A DNA stretch of 64,000 nt. Origin: Sesamum alatum (Eukaryota; Streptophyta; Magnoliopsida; Lamiales; Pedaliaceae). Numbering within the stretch: position 1 is the first letter of the stretch; every line of letters begins with the position of its first letter. Where the stretch lies: the NCBI GenBank assembly GCA_034509735.1, contig JACGWO010000004.1:19573395-19637394 (forward strand), read 5' to 3'. The notes under the pieces were generated by a model. It had not been told where the DNA came from. It saw only the letters and a list, made by a program, of their open reading frames with translations, and made no database searches. Shown here piece by piece: positions 48,046 through 59,691 of this stretch. Made by a program: the position numbers and the translations under genes.

Positions 48046-49883
48046 ATCTACATTAATGAAAATGTAAAGCAGAAATTAGCAGATGATGGTAATATTATTG
48101 TTCAAGTTGAAGACTTGGTCTTTTAGTCTTTAACCCTCCCACTATTTATACGAAAGTCCGCCACTCTCAAGCGGAGTTTCGGGAAACCATTTCCTAGTGG
48201 GCTTGGGATCCACAAGCGTAATCTCCATGCCCCGCTTTTACGATTCACATGACGAAGACCTCGTGGGAGATATCTAATATCATTCTCATCCAATGAGATT
48301 CCCAAGATATTTTGCCTCACCTATTCGCATGGTTCCGAGGACTCCAAGCGAACCATGTTACTCAGTGTTAGGCCCGACCCATCAACCAAATCATGCCTCA
48401 AACTGTCGCCCTCCACGACTCGTGAGACAGGGAAACAGCGAGCGCAGTCTTTTTGTTCACAACAATAGTGCAGCTTTCCCCTAGTCCAAGTGTGCCACGA
48501 CTCGTGAGACCACACTTGGGTAGTGGTAGCTTCCTCACCACATTGCTGTGGATGGAAGGCTCGGACAGACCAAAATACCATTTTGATCCAAGTCCGTTCT
48601 GGGCCAAATATTTAATTTGGTCCAACCAAATGAGAGTTTGTGTGTGACCGAGACCTCATCACATTATTGTGTTTTAGCATGCATAAATATCCAATATTTA
48701 AAGCGACAAATAAATACGTCGCATGCAGAAAACATAGCATACCCCTGTTAGGATGATCACAAGCCCAACCTATGCGACCCACTGAGCCCGCAGTGAGTCT
48801 ATGGTCTGTCTAGGGTGGTCCTAAATTATTACAATAATAATAAACCCATTGTCATTCCAATGGGCCTTGAAGTGCTTCTTGTTTCATGCCTTGATGCTCC
48901 TCCTTGAGGTCTCCGACTCCAATTGCTTGTTAAAATTGAAACCTCACCAATCCTATCTACTCTCATTACAACTGAAAGTAATACATTGGTAATAAGGAAA
49001 ACAAGCCTTAACATCATGAGGCTGAAAATACGGGAGATGATAGTCCCAAGAACAAGAGGCACGCAGGCCCCACCCAACAGAAAATAAATAAACATTCATT
49101 CATCCATACACAAGGTCTAGGGCTTTGTGATCATCCCATGTTGATTCCATCAACTCACATAACATAATTATTCCAAATAATCATGCATAAATAACCAATG
49201 GATATTCCAAATATCCAAGTGATGTCCAACATCACAAAAGCATAAATATATAAATAATATGCAAAATTCAAATTTTAAATTTAATGGACATTTTACACAA
49301 TGCATCCAATGCATGCATTAATCCCAAATTAATTAAGCAAATTTAATTCAAGGAATAATCCAATTATCCCAAAATCAAAAATGCAAAATTAATATATTTT
49401 CAGAATATTGTGCAGAAAATACAGACAATCGAATTTTCCGGAAAAAGTCGAAAAACGGCACAAAACGGCCCAGCCGTTGTGCTGGCCGGCCGCCCGCGCG
49501 CACAGGGCAGCGCGCGCGCGCGCGCAGGCAGCAAGCCTGCGAGCCCTGCGCGCGCTGGCTCTCGGCCAGCAGCGGCCGGCTGCGCACAGCGCGCCCGCGC
49601 CCGCCTGCGCGCGGCCACTGCCGGCCCGACCAAATTTTTTTTTTTTTTCAAAACTGTTTCAGCACAATAAAATTAATATTATTCTGAAAATAAGCATGCA
49701 ATTTTAGATCCAATCTAACAAAATTAAGCATGCCAAAAGTCCATTAAATCCAAACAATTGAATCATCATATTATTCACATATTTATGTAATCTAACATGC
49801 CAATAAAGCCATTTAAAAGCAAGTAGATCATGCCAAACACATAGATCTATGCCCCTTACATCGAACCGGGCTCTGATACCACT
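48046..49883 (-). other. A2 leader with primer-binding site and GC-rich block
   Basis: The primer-binding site TGGTATCAGAGC is at 49870-49881 (minus). A GC-rich block at about 49480-49632 lies beside a T-run (49636-49648), rich in GCGCGC and CGGCC words. The corresponding A1 block is shorter (about 100 bp) and different in sequence although the flanking leader is almost identical. The remainder is AT-rich and non-coding. Confidence 0.8.
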
Positions 49884-52110
49884 TGAAGGACAAGCGGATC
49901 CGCCCGGGAGCGCGAGCGGAAGCGAGAAAGCGTGGAAAGTGCGTAAATTTAAATAAAATTCAAAATACGCGAATCCCAAGGGGTGTACCCTTGGGTGCTC
50001 AACCGGGCGTTCGATGTAGGATGTGTAAATATTAAAACATATATTTAAACACATAGGGCATAGATATATAAATGGAATCAATCAAAGCGTAATAAACCGT
50101 TACCTTTGATTGTTTAGCGTATGCTCCCGGCTACTAGCGTTGTTCCTTCTCCGGAATGCTCACGAAATCCAAACGTATGGATTCTCCAAAGGTGATCCAC
50201 ACCACACCGGAAGAAACACACGTTCTTCTTGCTAGAAAAGAACGGGTTTAGGAAGGAATCGGTTTAAGAGAAGAACACTATGAATTAGTGTTCTGTTAAA
50301 CTTACTTTGTTCTTCTTCTTGATTCAAAATCAAGTGAAGAACACAAGTGTAAGAGAGGGAGGGAGCACGAAAATTGAGAGAGAGGAGAGGATTTTTGTCT
50401 TCTCTTTTTCCTAGAAAAAGATGAATAATGAATCACTTATGCTAGGTGTTGTATATTCTAATATATATACATAATTAATGTGATTATTGGAATGTGTCTA
50501 GGTTCATCCAAGGATGTCTAGATTCATTCCAATCAATCACCATCAATTCTTCAATCAAGCCTACCAAAATTTATGGTATGATCAAATCATACCAAAAGGG
50601 AAGAGCTTGATTGGAGTTGATTTGTCTCTTTCCAAAAGAGACAAGTCAACATACCACCTAGCATGAAACATGGCTGATTTTGCTTCCTCCAAGGGAGCAT
50701 GTCGGCCATATTTAATTAAGGGAAGAAGTCCAACTTCTTCCTATTCCAAATTAGGAATTATTTCTCCTCTCGGGTATAATTTAACGGATCGGGTTTTATC
50801 GTAATCCAATTACGACGATCCCAATATTAAATTCAATTTAATGTCCACTCAAATTATTCCCGTTGATCTTTTAATCCAATTAAAAGATCCAACGTCTCAA
50901 CATCTCAACTTTCCATATTTAATCGAAAATCCAATTTACCGATTAAATGAAAGCCCGATACAATATCGGCCCGTCCATCCAATGGACTTTCCCTTAAGTA
51001 ATCCAATTACTTATTTTATCCTTCGAGATTGACTCCAAGTCGATCTCTCAACCTCCTCGGTGATTTGTGTGTGACCCTTTAGGTTCACCCTCAGCTAGAC
51101 TTGGGCCCGTGTCCCACAAGGGCCCGTTACCATGGGTGGCCGTCTAGCAACGGTCCATGGCACTAGAGACTAGGTGAATTGGCGTGAACATTTAGGCGCC
51201 GATTCCGTACGGGTACGATCCTTCCGTCTACCGTCTCCCGGCCTTAGTCTAGGGTATGGAATTGGGCGTCGGTTCCCATCCTTGACTAGGCATCTATGCT
51301 TAATACTCGAGACTACGTATGCTTCATTGCATCGACACAGGAAACCATTCCCTGTTCGACCAATCACTGTGGCCACAGCTTCAAACAGCATGTATGTGTC
51401 TCCGAGTGCATAGGAGATACCTCTGTCACATACTGACAGGGGGACGGATCCTCTTCTTGGAATGCACCGTCCTCGCTACACATTTTGACTGCACTGGACA
51501 AGGCTTATAATGATCATCTTACAGAATGATCACCTCTCGCCAGATCCAAGATACAGCCGTTCTGTGCACGTGACTGCCATGATTCCTCAAGTCTGAGGAT
51601 TACTCCCGTACTATCGGAACCGGGGAATCCAATCATACCGACCAAGCCTCCAAGGCTTCCATATGATGATCCCCGCGAGTCAGTCCAGTCGGCTCGACCC
51701 CAGTCGACCAACCCATCAAGATCGTGTAGGCGTCCCACGCCTGTCGCCGATGAAACACGGCACTCATCCAATGAACACGACTCTTGACGCAAGTCTCAAT
51801 AGGACTCTCGATGCCCTATCTCGAGGTCCTCGACTTGGAACGTTTCAGACCCAACTCTTAATCAGTTGGTTTCATGACCACCATCCAATGCGTGGCCCAA
51901 CTGCACGAGTTGTTATCCATGGTCTGTGGGCTTTGTTGCGATATAAGTTAAATACCATTTTAACAAATGTAAGATGAGCGCAACAAAGAAGGTACCATTG
52001 GTGACGAACACTCATCTTATTCATCACATAATAATATTACATTCACATCAAGTTGTCGGATAGGTTACAAATTGCCAAACCTATTGGCTTTCTGGTCACC
52101 TATTCCAACA
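49884..52110 (-). repeat. A2 5' LTR (2227 bp)
   Basis: Same termini as 41888-44113. It drives A2 transcription toward the left. The right end abuts GTTTCTGGTGCTTTACGTGG, the RT coding sequence of A3. Confidence 0.93.
50456..50472 (-). promoter_or_regulatory. Candidate TATA box in A2 5' LTR
   Basis: Minus-strand TATATATATTAG precedes a CT-rich probable transcript start region in the LTR. The same element is at about 54757-54768 in the A3 LTR. It is inferred from position and motif only. Confidence 0.4.
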
Positions 52111-53123
52111 GTTTCTGGTGCTTTACGTGGATGACATCTTGCTCATTGGGAATGATGCTAAGATGTTGGGTACCACTAAAGCTTGGTTGTCAACGCAATT
52201 CTCCATGAAGGATATGGGCAAGACATCCTACATCCTTGGCATCAAGATCTACAGGGTTAGATCTAAAAGGATGTTAGGGATGGCCCAGTCCTCGTACATT
52301 GAGAAAGTCTTAAAGAGATTCAAGATGGAGAACTCAAAACGAGGATTCCTTCCTATGAGGCATGGAATTAAGTTATCCAAGAAGCAGTCTCCTAAGAATG
52401 ATAAGGAGCTTAAAAGGATGTTGGACATCCCCTATGCTTCAGCCGTAGGCAGCATACCGTATGATGTTCAGTGCACTAGACCTGATGTGGCTTTCGCTTT
52501 GAGCGTAACTAGCCGATATCAGTCGTGTGCCGGGGAGGCACACTGGAGTGCAGTCAAGACTATGCTAAAGTACCAGAAAAGGACCAAGGACATGTTCTTG
52601 ATCTACAGCAGTGGAGAGTTGATACTTGAAGGCTATAGCGACGCTAGCTTCCAGTCGGATGACGATGATGCCAAGTCTCAGTCTGGTTATGTGTTCAAAC
52701 TAAATGATGGCGTGGTTACTTGGAAGAGTTCCAAGTAGGCTACCACGGCGGACTCCACCATAGAGTTTTTGAATACATAGCGGCTTTGGAAGCTGCTAAG
52801 GAGTGGTTTCGTTGATGTGCTACATCCAAGGGTTGGATGTAGTACCTAGCATTGCTAAGCCTATAATTATCTTTTATAATAACAAACGGGGTGATAGCGC
52901 TAGCAAAGGAATCGAGATCTCATCACGATCCAAGCATATTCTTAGACCCTACCATCTGCTTAGAGAGATGAATAGCAGGAGTGACGTTTGGTTGGACCGA
53001 GTCAGCTCCGCAGAAAACATAGCAGATCCACTTGCTAAGCCCATGTCGCAAGTTGCCCACACTCAACATCTGAATAAGAGGTTTGAGGTCGATGGGTGAT
53101 TGGCTTTAGGTCAAGTGGGAGAT
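52111..53123 (+). pseudogene. A3 partial RT and RNase H, 5' end cut by A2
   Basis: It begins in the RT palm at LVLYVDDILLIGNDA (YVDD present) and continues through KRGFLPMRHGIKLSKKQSP. It reaches RNase H with the first catalytic Asp in YSDASFQSDDD. A TAG at 52736-52738 interrupts before ATTADS, at the same codon as in A2. A T-run (52766-52770) and later indels break the rest; DRVSSAENIADPLAKPMSQ near 53000-53050 marks the C-terminus. Everything 5' of the palm is missing. It is about 97 percent identical to A2. Confidence 0.9.
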
Positions 53124-55342
53124 TGTTGGAATAGGTGACCAGAAAGCCAATAGGTTTGGCAATTTGTAACCTATTCGACAACTTGATGTAGATGTAATAT
53201 TATTATGTGATGAATAAGATGAGTGTTCGTCACCAATGGTACCTTCTTTGTTGCGCTCATCTTACATCTATTAAAATGGTGTTTAACTTATATCGCAACA
53301 AAGCCCACAGACCATGAATAACAACTCGTGCAGTTGGGCCACGCATTGGATGGTGGTCATGAAACCAACTGATTAAGAGTTGGGTCTGAAACGTTCCAAG
53401 TCGAGGACCTCGAGACAGGGCATCGAGAGTCCTATTGAGACTTGCGTCAAGAGTCGTGTTCATTGGATGAGTGTCGTGTTTCATCGGCGACAGGCGTGGC
53501 ACGCCTACACGATCTTGATGGGTTGGTCGACTGCGGTCGAGCCGACTGGACTGACTCGCGGGGATCATCATATGGAAGCCTTGGAGGCTTGGTCGGTATG
53601 ATTGGTTTTCCCCAGTTCCGATAGTACGAGAGTAATCCTCAGACTTGAGGAATCATGGCAATCGCGTGCACAGGACGGCTGTATCTTAGATCTGGCGAAA
53701 GGTAATCATTCTGTAAGATGATTATCATAAGCCTTGTCCAGTGAAGTCGAAATGTGTAGCGAGGACGATGGATTCCAAGAAGAGGATCCGTCCCCTGTCA
53801 GTATGTGACAGAGGTATCTCCTATGCACTCGGAGACACGTTCATGCTGTTTGAAGCTGTGGCCACAGTGGTTGGTCGAACAGGAAATGGTTTCCTGTGTC
53901 GACGCAATGAAGCATACGTGGTCTCGAGTATTAAGCATAGATGCCTAGTCAAGGTTGGGAACCGACGCCCAATTCCATACCCTAGACTAAGGCCGGGAGA
54001 CGGTAGACGGAAGGATCGTACCCGTACGGAATCGGCGCCTAAATGTTCACGCTAATGCACCTAGTCTCTAGTGCCATGGACCGTTGCTAGACGGCCACCC
54101 ATGGTAACGGGCCCTTGTGGAACACGGGCCCAAGTCTAGCTGAGAGTGAACCTAAAGGGTCACACACAAATCACCAAGGAGGTTGAGAGATCGACTTGGA
54201 GTCAATCTCGAAGGATAAAATAGGTAATTGGATTACTTAAGGGAAAATCCATTGGATGGACGGGCCGATATTGTATCGGGCTTCCGTTTAATCGGTAAAT
54301 TGGATTTTCGATTAAATATGGAAGGTTGAGACGTTGGATCTTTTAATTGTATTAAAATATCAACGGGAATAATTTAAATGGACATTAAATTGAATTTAAT
54401 GTTGGATTCGTCGTAATTGGATTACGATAAAACCCGGTCCGTTAAATTATACCCGAGAGGAGAAATAATTCCTATTTTGGAATAGGAAGAAGTTGGACTT
54501 CTTCCCTTAATTAAACATGGCCGACATGCTCCCTTGGAGGAAGCAAAATCAGCCATGTTTCATGCTAGGTGGTATGTTGACTTATCTCTTTTGGAAAGAG
54601 ACAAATCAACTCCAATCAAGCTCTTCCCTTTTGGTATGATTTGATCATACCATAAATTTTAGTAGGCTTGATTGAAGAATTGATGGTGATTGATTGGAAT
54701 GAATCTAGACATCCTTGGATGAACCTAGACACATTCCAATAATCACATTAATTATGTATATATATTAGAATATACAACACCAGGCATAAGTGATTCATTA
54801 TTCATCTTTTTCTAGGAAAAAGAGAAGACAAAAATCCTCTCCTCTCTCTCAAACTCTCGGCCTCTCTCCCTCTCTTACACTTGTGTTCTTCACTTGATTT
54901 TGAATCAAGAAGAAGAACAAAGTAAGTTTAAGAGAGCACTAATTCATAGTATTCTTCTCTTAAACCGATTCCTTCTTAAACCCGTTCTTTTCTAGCAAGA
55001 AGAACGTGTGTTTCTTCCAGTGTGGTGTGGATCACCTTTGGAGAATCCATACGTTTGGATTTCGTGAGCATTCCGGAGAAGGAACAACGCTAGTAGCCGG
55101 GAGCATACGCTAAATAATCAAAGGTAACGGTTTTACTACGCTTTGATTGATCTAATATACATCTATGCCCTATGTGTTTAAATATATATTTCTAATATTT
55201 ACACATCCTACATCGAACGCCCGGTTGAGCACCCAAGGGTACACCCTTGGGATTCGTTTATTTAAATTAGATTTAAATTTACGCACAATTTCTCGCTTTC
55301 TCGCTTCCTCTCGCGCTCCCGGGCGGATCCGCTTGTCCTTCA
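53124..55342 (+). repeat. A3 3' LTR (2219 bp)
   Basis: It starts TGTTGGAATAGG after the polypurine tract CAAGTGGGAGAT (53112-53123) and ends CTTGTCCTTCA. It differs from the A2 LTRs by several percent, so A3 is older than A2. It is followed directly by B pol at 55343. With the A2 3' LTR at 41888 it forms a pair of inverted LTRs bounding the whole composite. Confidence 0.92.
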
Positions 55343-57101
55343 GAAGGACGGCCTCAGGTGAGGCCAGCCTCAGTACCTGAACCGCCAGCTCCTATATAGT
55401 CAGCGCCCACAGTCACCACTGACGTTCCCATTCTCCGTACGTCAACTAGAGAGTCTCGACCTCTGGTCAGATATGGCTTTCTAAATACGACCAATCTGCT
55501 GGATAAGGATCCTAAGACATACGGGGAAGTGATGTCTGACATCGGCTCCGGGAAATGGCTTGAGGCCATGAAAATCGAAAATGGACTCCATGAGCGAGAA
55601 CCAAGTCTGGAGACTTCTAGACCCACCGAAAGGGGTTAAGCCAGTTGGTTGTAAGTGGGTCTATAAGCGCAAACTTTGCGTTGATGGAGAAGTCAAAACC
55701 TTTAAGGCTAGGCTAGTAGCTAAAGGGTACACTCAACGACCCAGGGTCGATTTTGAGGACACCTACTCGCCAGTAGCCATGGCTAAGTCCATTCGGATCC
55801 TGCCTGCCATAGCAGCATGGTATGACTATGAGATATGGCAGATGGACGTGAAAACGGCCTTCCTCAATGGTTTCATTGAGGAAGAGATCTACACGGATCA
55901 GCCGGAGGATTTCACGGTCACTGGAGAATAACAGAAGGTCTATTGTCTCGAGAAGTCCATCTATGGCCTCAAACAAGCATCCCGAAGTTGGAACATTCGC
56001 TTTGATGAAGTAATACGGGGTTATGATTTCATCAAAAATGAATCCGACCCTTGTGTATACAAGAAGGTCAGTGGGAGCTCTATAGTGTTCCTAGTGCTTT
56101 ATGTGGATGACATTCTACTCATAGGAAATGGCATTAGAATGTTGGGTGACACAAAAGCGTGGTTATCAACTCAGTTTTCTATGAAGGATTTGGGTGAAGC
56201 CTCCTACATTCTAGGCATCCAGATTGTCAGGGACAGATCTAAAAGAATGTTAGGACTCACCAAAAACTCGTATATGGAAAAAGTCCTGAAAAGGTTTCGG
56301 ATGGACAACTCCAAACGAGGATTCCTTCCCATAAGGCATGGGATCAAGTTATCCAAGAAACAGTCCCCGTAGACTGATGAGGAACTTGAAAGGATGAAAA
56401 TCATCCCCTATGCTTCTGCCGTAGGAAGCATCCAATATGCGGTCCACTGCACCAGGCCTGACATTGCTTACGCTTTGAGTGTAACGAGCAGATATCAGTC
56501 TTGTGCAGGAGAGGCACATTGGAATGCAGTTAAAGGCATCCTTAAGTACCTGAGGAGGACTAAGGAAATGTTCTTGGTCTATGGCAATGGAGAACTGATC
56601 CTGCAAGGCTATACCGATGCTAGCTTCCAGGCTGATGACGATGATGCCAAGTCTCAATCGGGTTATGTATTCAAGCTCAATGGAGGAGTAGTGGCTTGGA
56701 AAAGTTTCAAGCAAGCAACCACTGCTGATTCTACCATTGAGGCCGAATACATAGCTGCTTCAGAAGCAGCCAAAGAAGAGTTTTGGATGAGAAACTACAT
56801 CCAAGAGTTGGGTGTGGTGCCTAGCATCTCCGAGCCCGTTGTCATCTTTTGTGATAACAACGGAGCAATAGCGCAAGCAAAAGAACCGAGATCTCATCAC
56901 CGTTCCAAACACATTATTAGACAGTACCACCTTCTAAGAGAAATGGTAGGAAGAGGTGACGTTTCGATGGACCGAGTCAACTCAGCAGACAACACAGCAG
57001 ATCCGCTGACAAAGCCTATGTCGCAGAGCGCTCATACGCAACATCTTGAGAAGATGGGGATTAGGTATATGGGCGATTGGCTTTAAGGTCAAGTGGGAGA
57101 T
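55343..57101 (+). pseudogene. B gag-pol, 3' part (end of IN, RT, RNase H)
   Basis: It resumes at the integrase-RT linker (LVRYGFLNTTNLLDKDPKTYGEVM). Breaks are TAG 55397-55399, a one-base insertion near 55570, TAA 55929-55931 and TAG 56370-56372. RT shows MDVKTAFLNGF and YVDDILLIGN. RNase H (56394-57086) is uninterrupted, with TDASFQ, TIEAEYIAASEA and ending GIRYMGDWL. The polypurine tract CAAGTGGGAGAT (57090-57101) follows. About 60 codons upstream were lost at the A insertion. Confidence 0.9.
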
Positions 57102-59048
57102 TGTTAGAATAGGTGACCATGTAGCCAATCTTGGTAGGCGAATTGTAACTTATGTCTGAACAATTTCGAGTTTTAATAAATCGTTAATGAATAAGAAGTG
57201 AAATTCATTTGGCATTAACTTTGTTTGTGTTCACTTTATCTGCTTCATATAACTGTTCACTACGCAAACAAAAGCCGACAGACTGAAAATGCATTTCCGG
57301 GACTGGGACTACGCTTGGAGGTAGGTCCATGAAATCAATTCCGCCGAATCAGTCTGAAAATCTCCAAGTCAAGGAATCTCGAAAGTGGGTACCGAGATTC
57401 CCTTTGAGACTTGCACTAAGCATCTGCTATCGTATTTCATCGATGGGTGACGAGGGTCGTCTAAGCAGTGTTAGTGGGTTGGCCTGCTAGGGAGCAGCTG
57501 ACTGAGGTGACTGGCGGGAACCGTCTTACGGATGACCTTGAGTAGGGTCGGTTAGGTATGACGTATGTTCCCGGTTCCAACGATACAGGTCAAGTCCTTT
57601 GACTTGAGGAACTGCTGAGTTTACCTGTACATTAGGGTTGTATCTTAGATATGGTGAGAGATTTCCAAGATGCACTTGAATAGTCATAAGCCATATCTAG
57701 TGCAGCTCCGGTGTGCATGGTGACAGTAGTTTCCAAGAAAGGATCTGTCTCCTGTCAAAAGATGTTGACAGTTGTGTCTCACAAATGCTCTGTGTCTTGT
57801 CCCTAAAATTTGTGGCCACAGTAACTGAACAGAAGAGAAGGTTTCCCTTGCGGCGTTTAGTAGAGGACAGACCGACACTTAGGTCCAAAATAGGTACCTG
57901 CATTTCCGTGCCCTAGACCCTAAGTGGTGAAATCATAGACGGAAGGATAGATGTACTGTAGAGCCTAAATGTTCATCCCCGTATATTCACCTAGTCTCTA
58001 GTGCCATGGACCATTGCTAGATGGCCACCCATGATAACGGGCGGATTCTAGGAATCCAACCAAGTCTAACTGAAGGTGAACCTAAAGAGTCACACACAAT
58101 CCGCACACATAAACGTATTTAATTTACAATTAAATATTTGGAGAAGTGGAGCGATTAAATTGGATTTAATCGGGTCCTTATTTTCTTGGGAAGAATTAAT
58201 AAAATTAGATTTATTAGAAAATTAATTTAATGGGCTTGAAATAAATATTTATAATATTTATTTATTTATTGCCCATGGAATATTTAAATAGGATTTAAAT
58301 ATTTCATTAAATTAAATTAATGGTTGAGATTAAAAGGGAGAAATCAATGGCTAATATTGGTTTGACCAAAGAAGCTAGATTTGACTAGGTCAAACCCTAG
58401 TTGTGGTGGAGTCTTCAAAGTGTAGGAAACTAGAAGAGGAATATAATTCCTCTTCTATAAATACTCCTTAGCACACACTTTGAAGGAGATGATGATTCTT
58501 GAAACATACACACACACACACACTCGTCTCCTCCCTCTCCCTCTCTCGGCCGCGCCTCTCCCTCCTTCCAAGAAAGTGTTTTCTTGTTCTTTTGTTTTAA
58601 CAATTGAACATTAAAGGAGGATTGATCTCGTTAAGTCAATAACGTTTTATCGATCCGTCCTCTCCAAAATATACTTGGTCTTTCGCTAGCACGAAGATCA
58701 AAATACGTGGACGGATTGCGTGTCACGAATTAGAGGGTCTCCTATACGAGATCTTGGAGCAAATCGGGGAACAACGCGAGTACTGGTTAGAAGACGAAAA
58801 CGACAATCGGTAGGTTCCCGGTTTACGTTTTCGTCCTCTTTTATTTTAGAATCCTATGGCCTCCATGATTGCTATGTATGTTTTATTATTCATGAGATAC
58901 ACTGAACACCCGGGGTTTCAAGGGCACACCCCTTGAACGTGTTTTAATATATGTTTATGCATGTTTAAATTTTTGTAATTTAAATTATACCGCGCTTCCA
59001 CATTCGCGCTACTCCTGGGACGATCCACACGCCTACCCAAGGCTTTCA
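57102..59048 (+). repeat. B 3' LTR (1947 bp)
   Basis: It runs from TGTTAGAATAGG to GGCTTTCA. The end was placed by aligning the last ~60 bp with the A-type LTR end (CGCTTCCTCTCGCGCT...CCTTCA) and by the TTTAT duplication that follows. It is clearly more diverged from its 5' partner than the A2 pair are from each other. Confidence 0.88.
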
Positions 59049-59691
59049 TTTATAACACGTTATCAGCACGACGTTACGCTCAATCAAGGTAAAATGTCAA
59101 TTTTCTATACGTATAATTATTATTCCTTATATGTTTACTTCTACAATATCATAGTTATTTTTATTCTTGTATATTCAATAATGATAAATGAATAATCATA
59201 TTCTATACATTTTATTGTCCCCTGAAGTGGACGTATAAAATAATGGATTTATCATAATTGATATTGCCTCCGGAAGTAGGCATATAATTCTTGATTTCAT
59301 CCCTTGAAGTGGATGTGTTTTATAAAATTCCATTTCTTCCCGAAGTGAGTAATGAGTAAATTACCTCCAGTAGTAGGTGAAATATTAGATACCAATTATT
59401 TGCATTATCATCCCCGAAGCGATGATTAAAACATAACTATTGATTTTCACCTGAAGTGATTTGAGATAATCGCTTGATTTGAGAAGCCCGAAGCTTCTTC
59501 ATTTATTTATTTAAAGGTATTCGATTCTTTGATATTTAATCAAACTTAATTTTTAATATAGTTAATAACTTTTATGTCACTTTTAGTTTATATGTATGTA
59601 TAATACATTTGATTCCACTTACATGTATATGTTGAATATTTTGCTAAAGAGCATATTAACTTATTGTAGTTAAACGGCCAATCTCACGAAA
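59049..59691 (+). other. C leader with stem-loop array
   Basis: It opens with a primer-site-like GTTATCAGCACG (59058-59069). From 59217 to 59497 it holds eight short stem-loops about 28-49 nt apart. Six have an 8-nt loop C-Y-N-(G/T)-A-(A/G)-G-Y: 59217-59232, 59265-59282, 59298-59315, 59331-59354, 59361-59380, 59407-59426. Two variants with 5-nt loops are at 59447-59459 and 59483-59497. Stems are complementary within each unit but unrelated between units. The remainder is AT-rich. Confidence 0.8.

Larger units (their letters stand above)
41888..52110 (-). mobile_element. Ty1/copia retrotransposon A2, full length
   Basis: 10,223 bp with 3' LTR 41888-44113, gag-pol 44131-48045, leader 48046-49883 and 5' LTR 49884-52110. 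The two LTRs differ at roughly 15 of 2226 sites by eye, mostly transitions, so insertion is recent. The right flank GTTTC (52111-52115) belongs to A3's RT gene, into which A2 inserted. The left flank is CTACA of element B, so no matching duplication exists and the left half of A3 is gone. Confidence 0.93.
36018..59053 (+). mobile_element. Ty1/copia retrotransposon B, split by the A2/A3 composite
   Basis: Element body 36023-59048, with 5-bp target duplications TTTAT at 36018-36022 and 59049-59053. Order: 5' LTR, GC-rich leader, gag-PR-IN up to 41887, a 13,455-bp insertion (41888-55342), then the rest of IN, RT and RNase H (55343-57086), polypurine tract, 3' LTR. About 180 bp of pol around the integrase C-terminus is missing at the insertion. 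It is related to the A family but clearly diverged. The primer-binding site is deleted. It lies at the 5' end of copia C. Confidence 0.9.

Noticed and set aside
44461..52771. T-run differences in the RNase H TIExEY box of A2 and A3 as a shared inactivating lesion
   Set aside because: The runs differ in length (4 and 5 T where 3 would keep frame), so they are explained by slippage or sequencing error; only the shared TAG is used as evidence.
59441..59500. Counting the last two leader hairpins of element C as full members of the 8-nt-loop class
   Set aside because: With an 8-nt loop the flanks do not pair; only a 5-nt-loop form (CTGAA, CCGAA) gives stems of 4-5 bp, so they are listed as variants.
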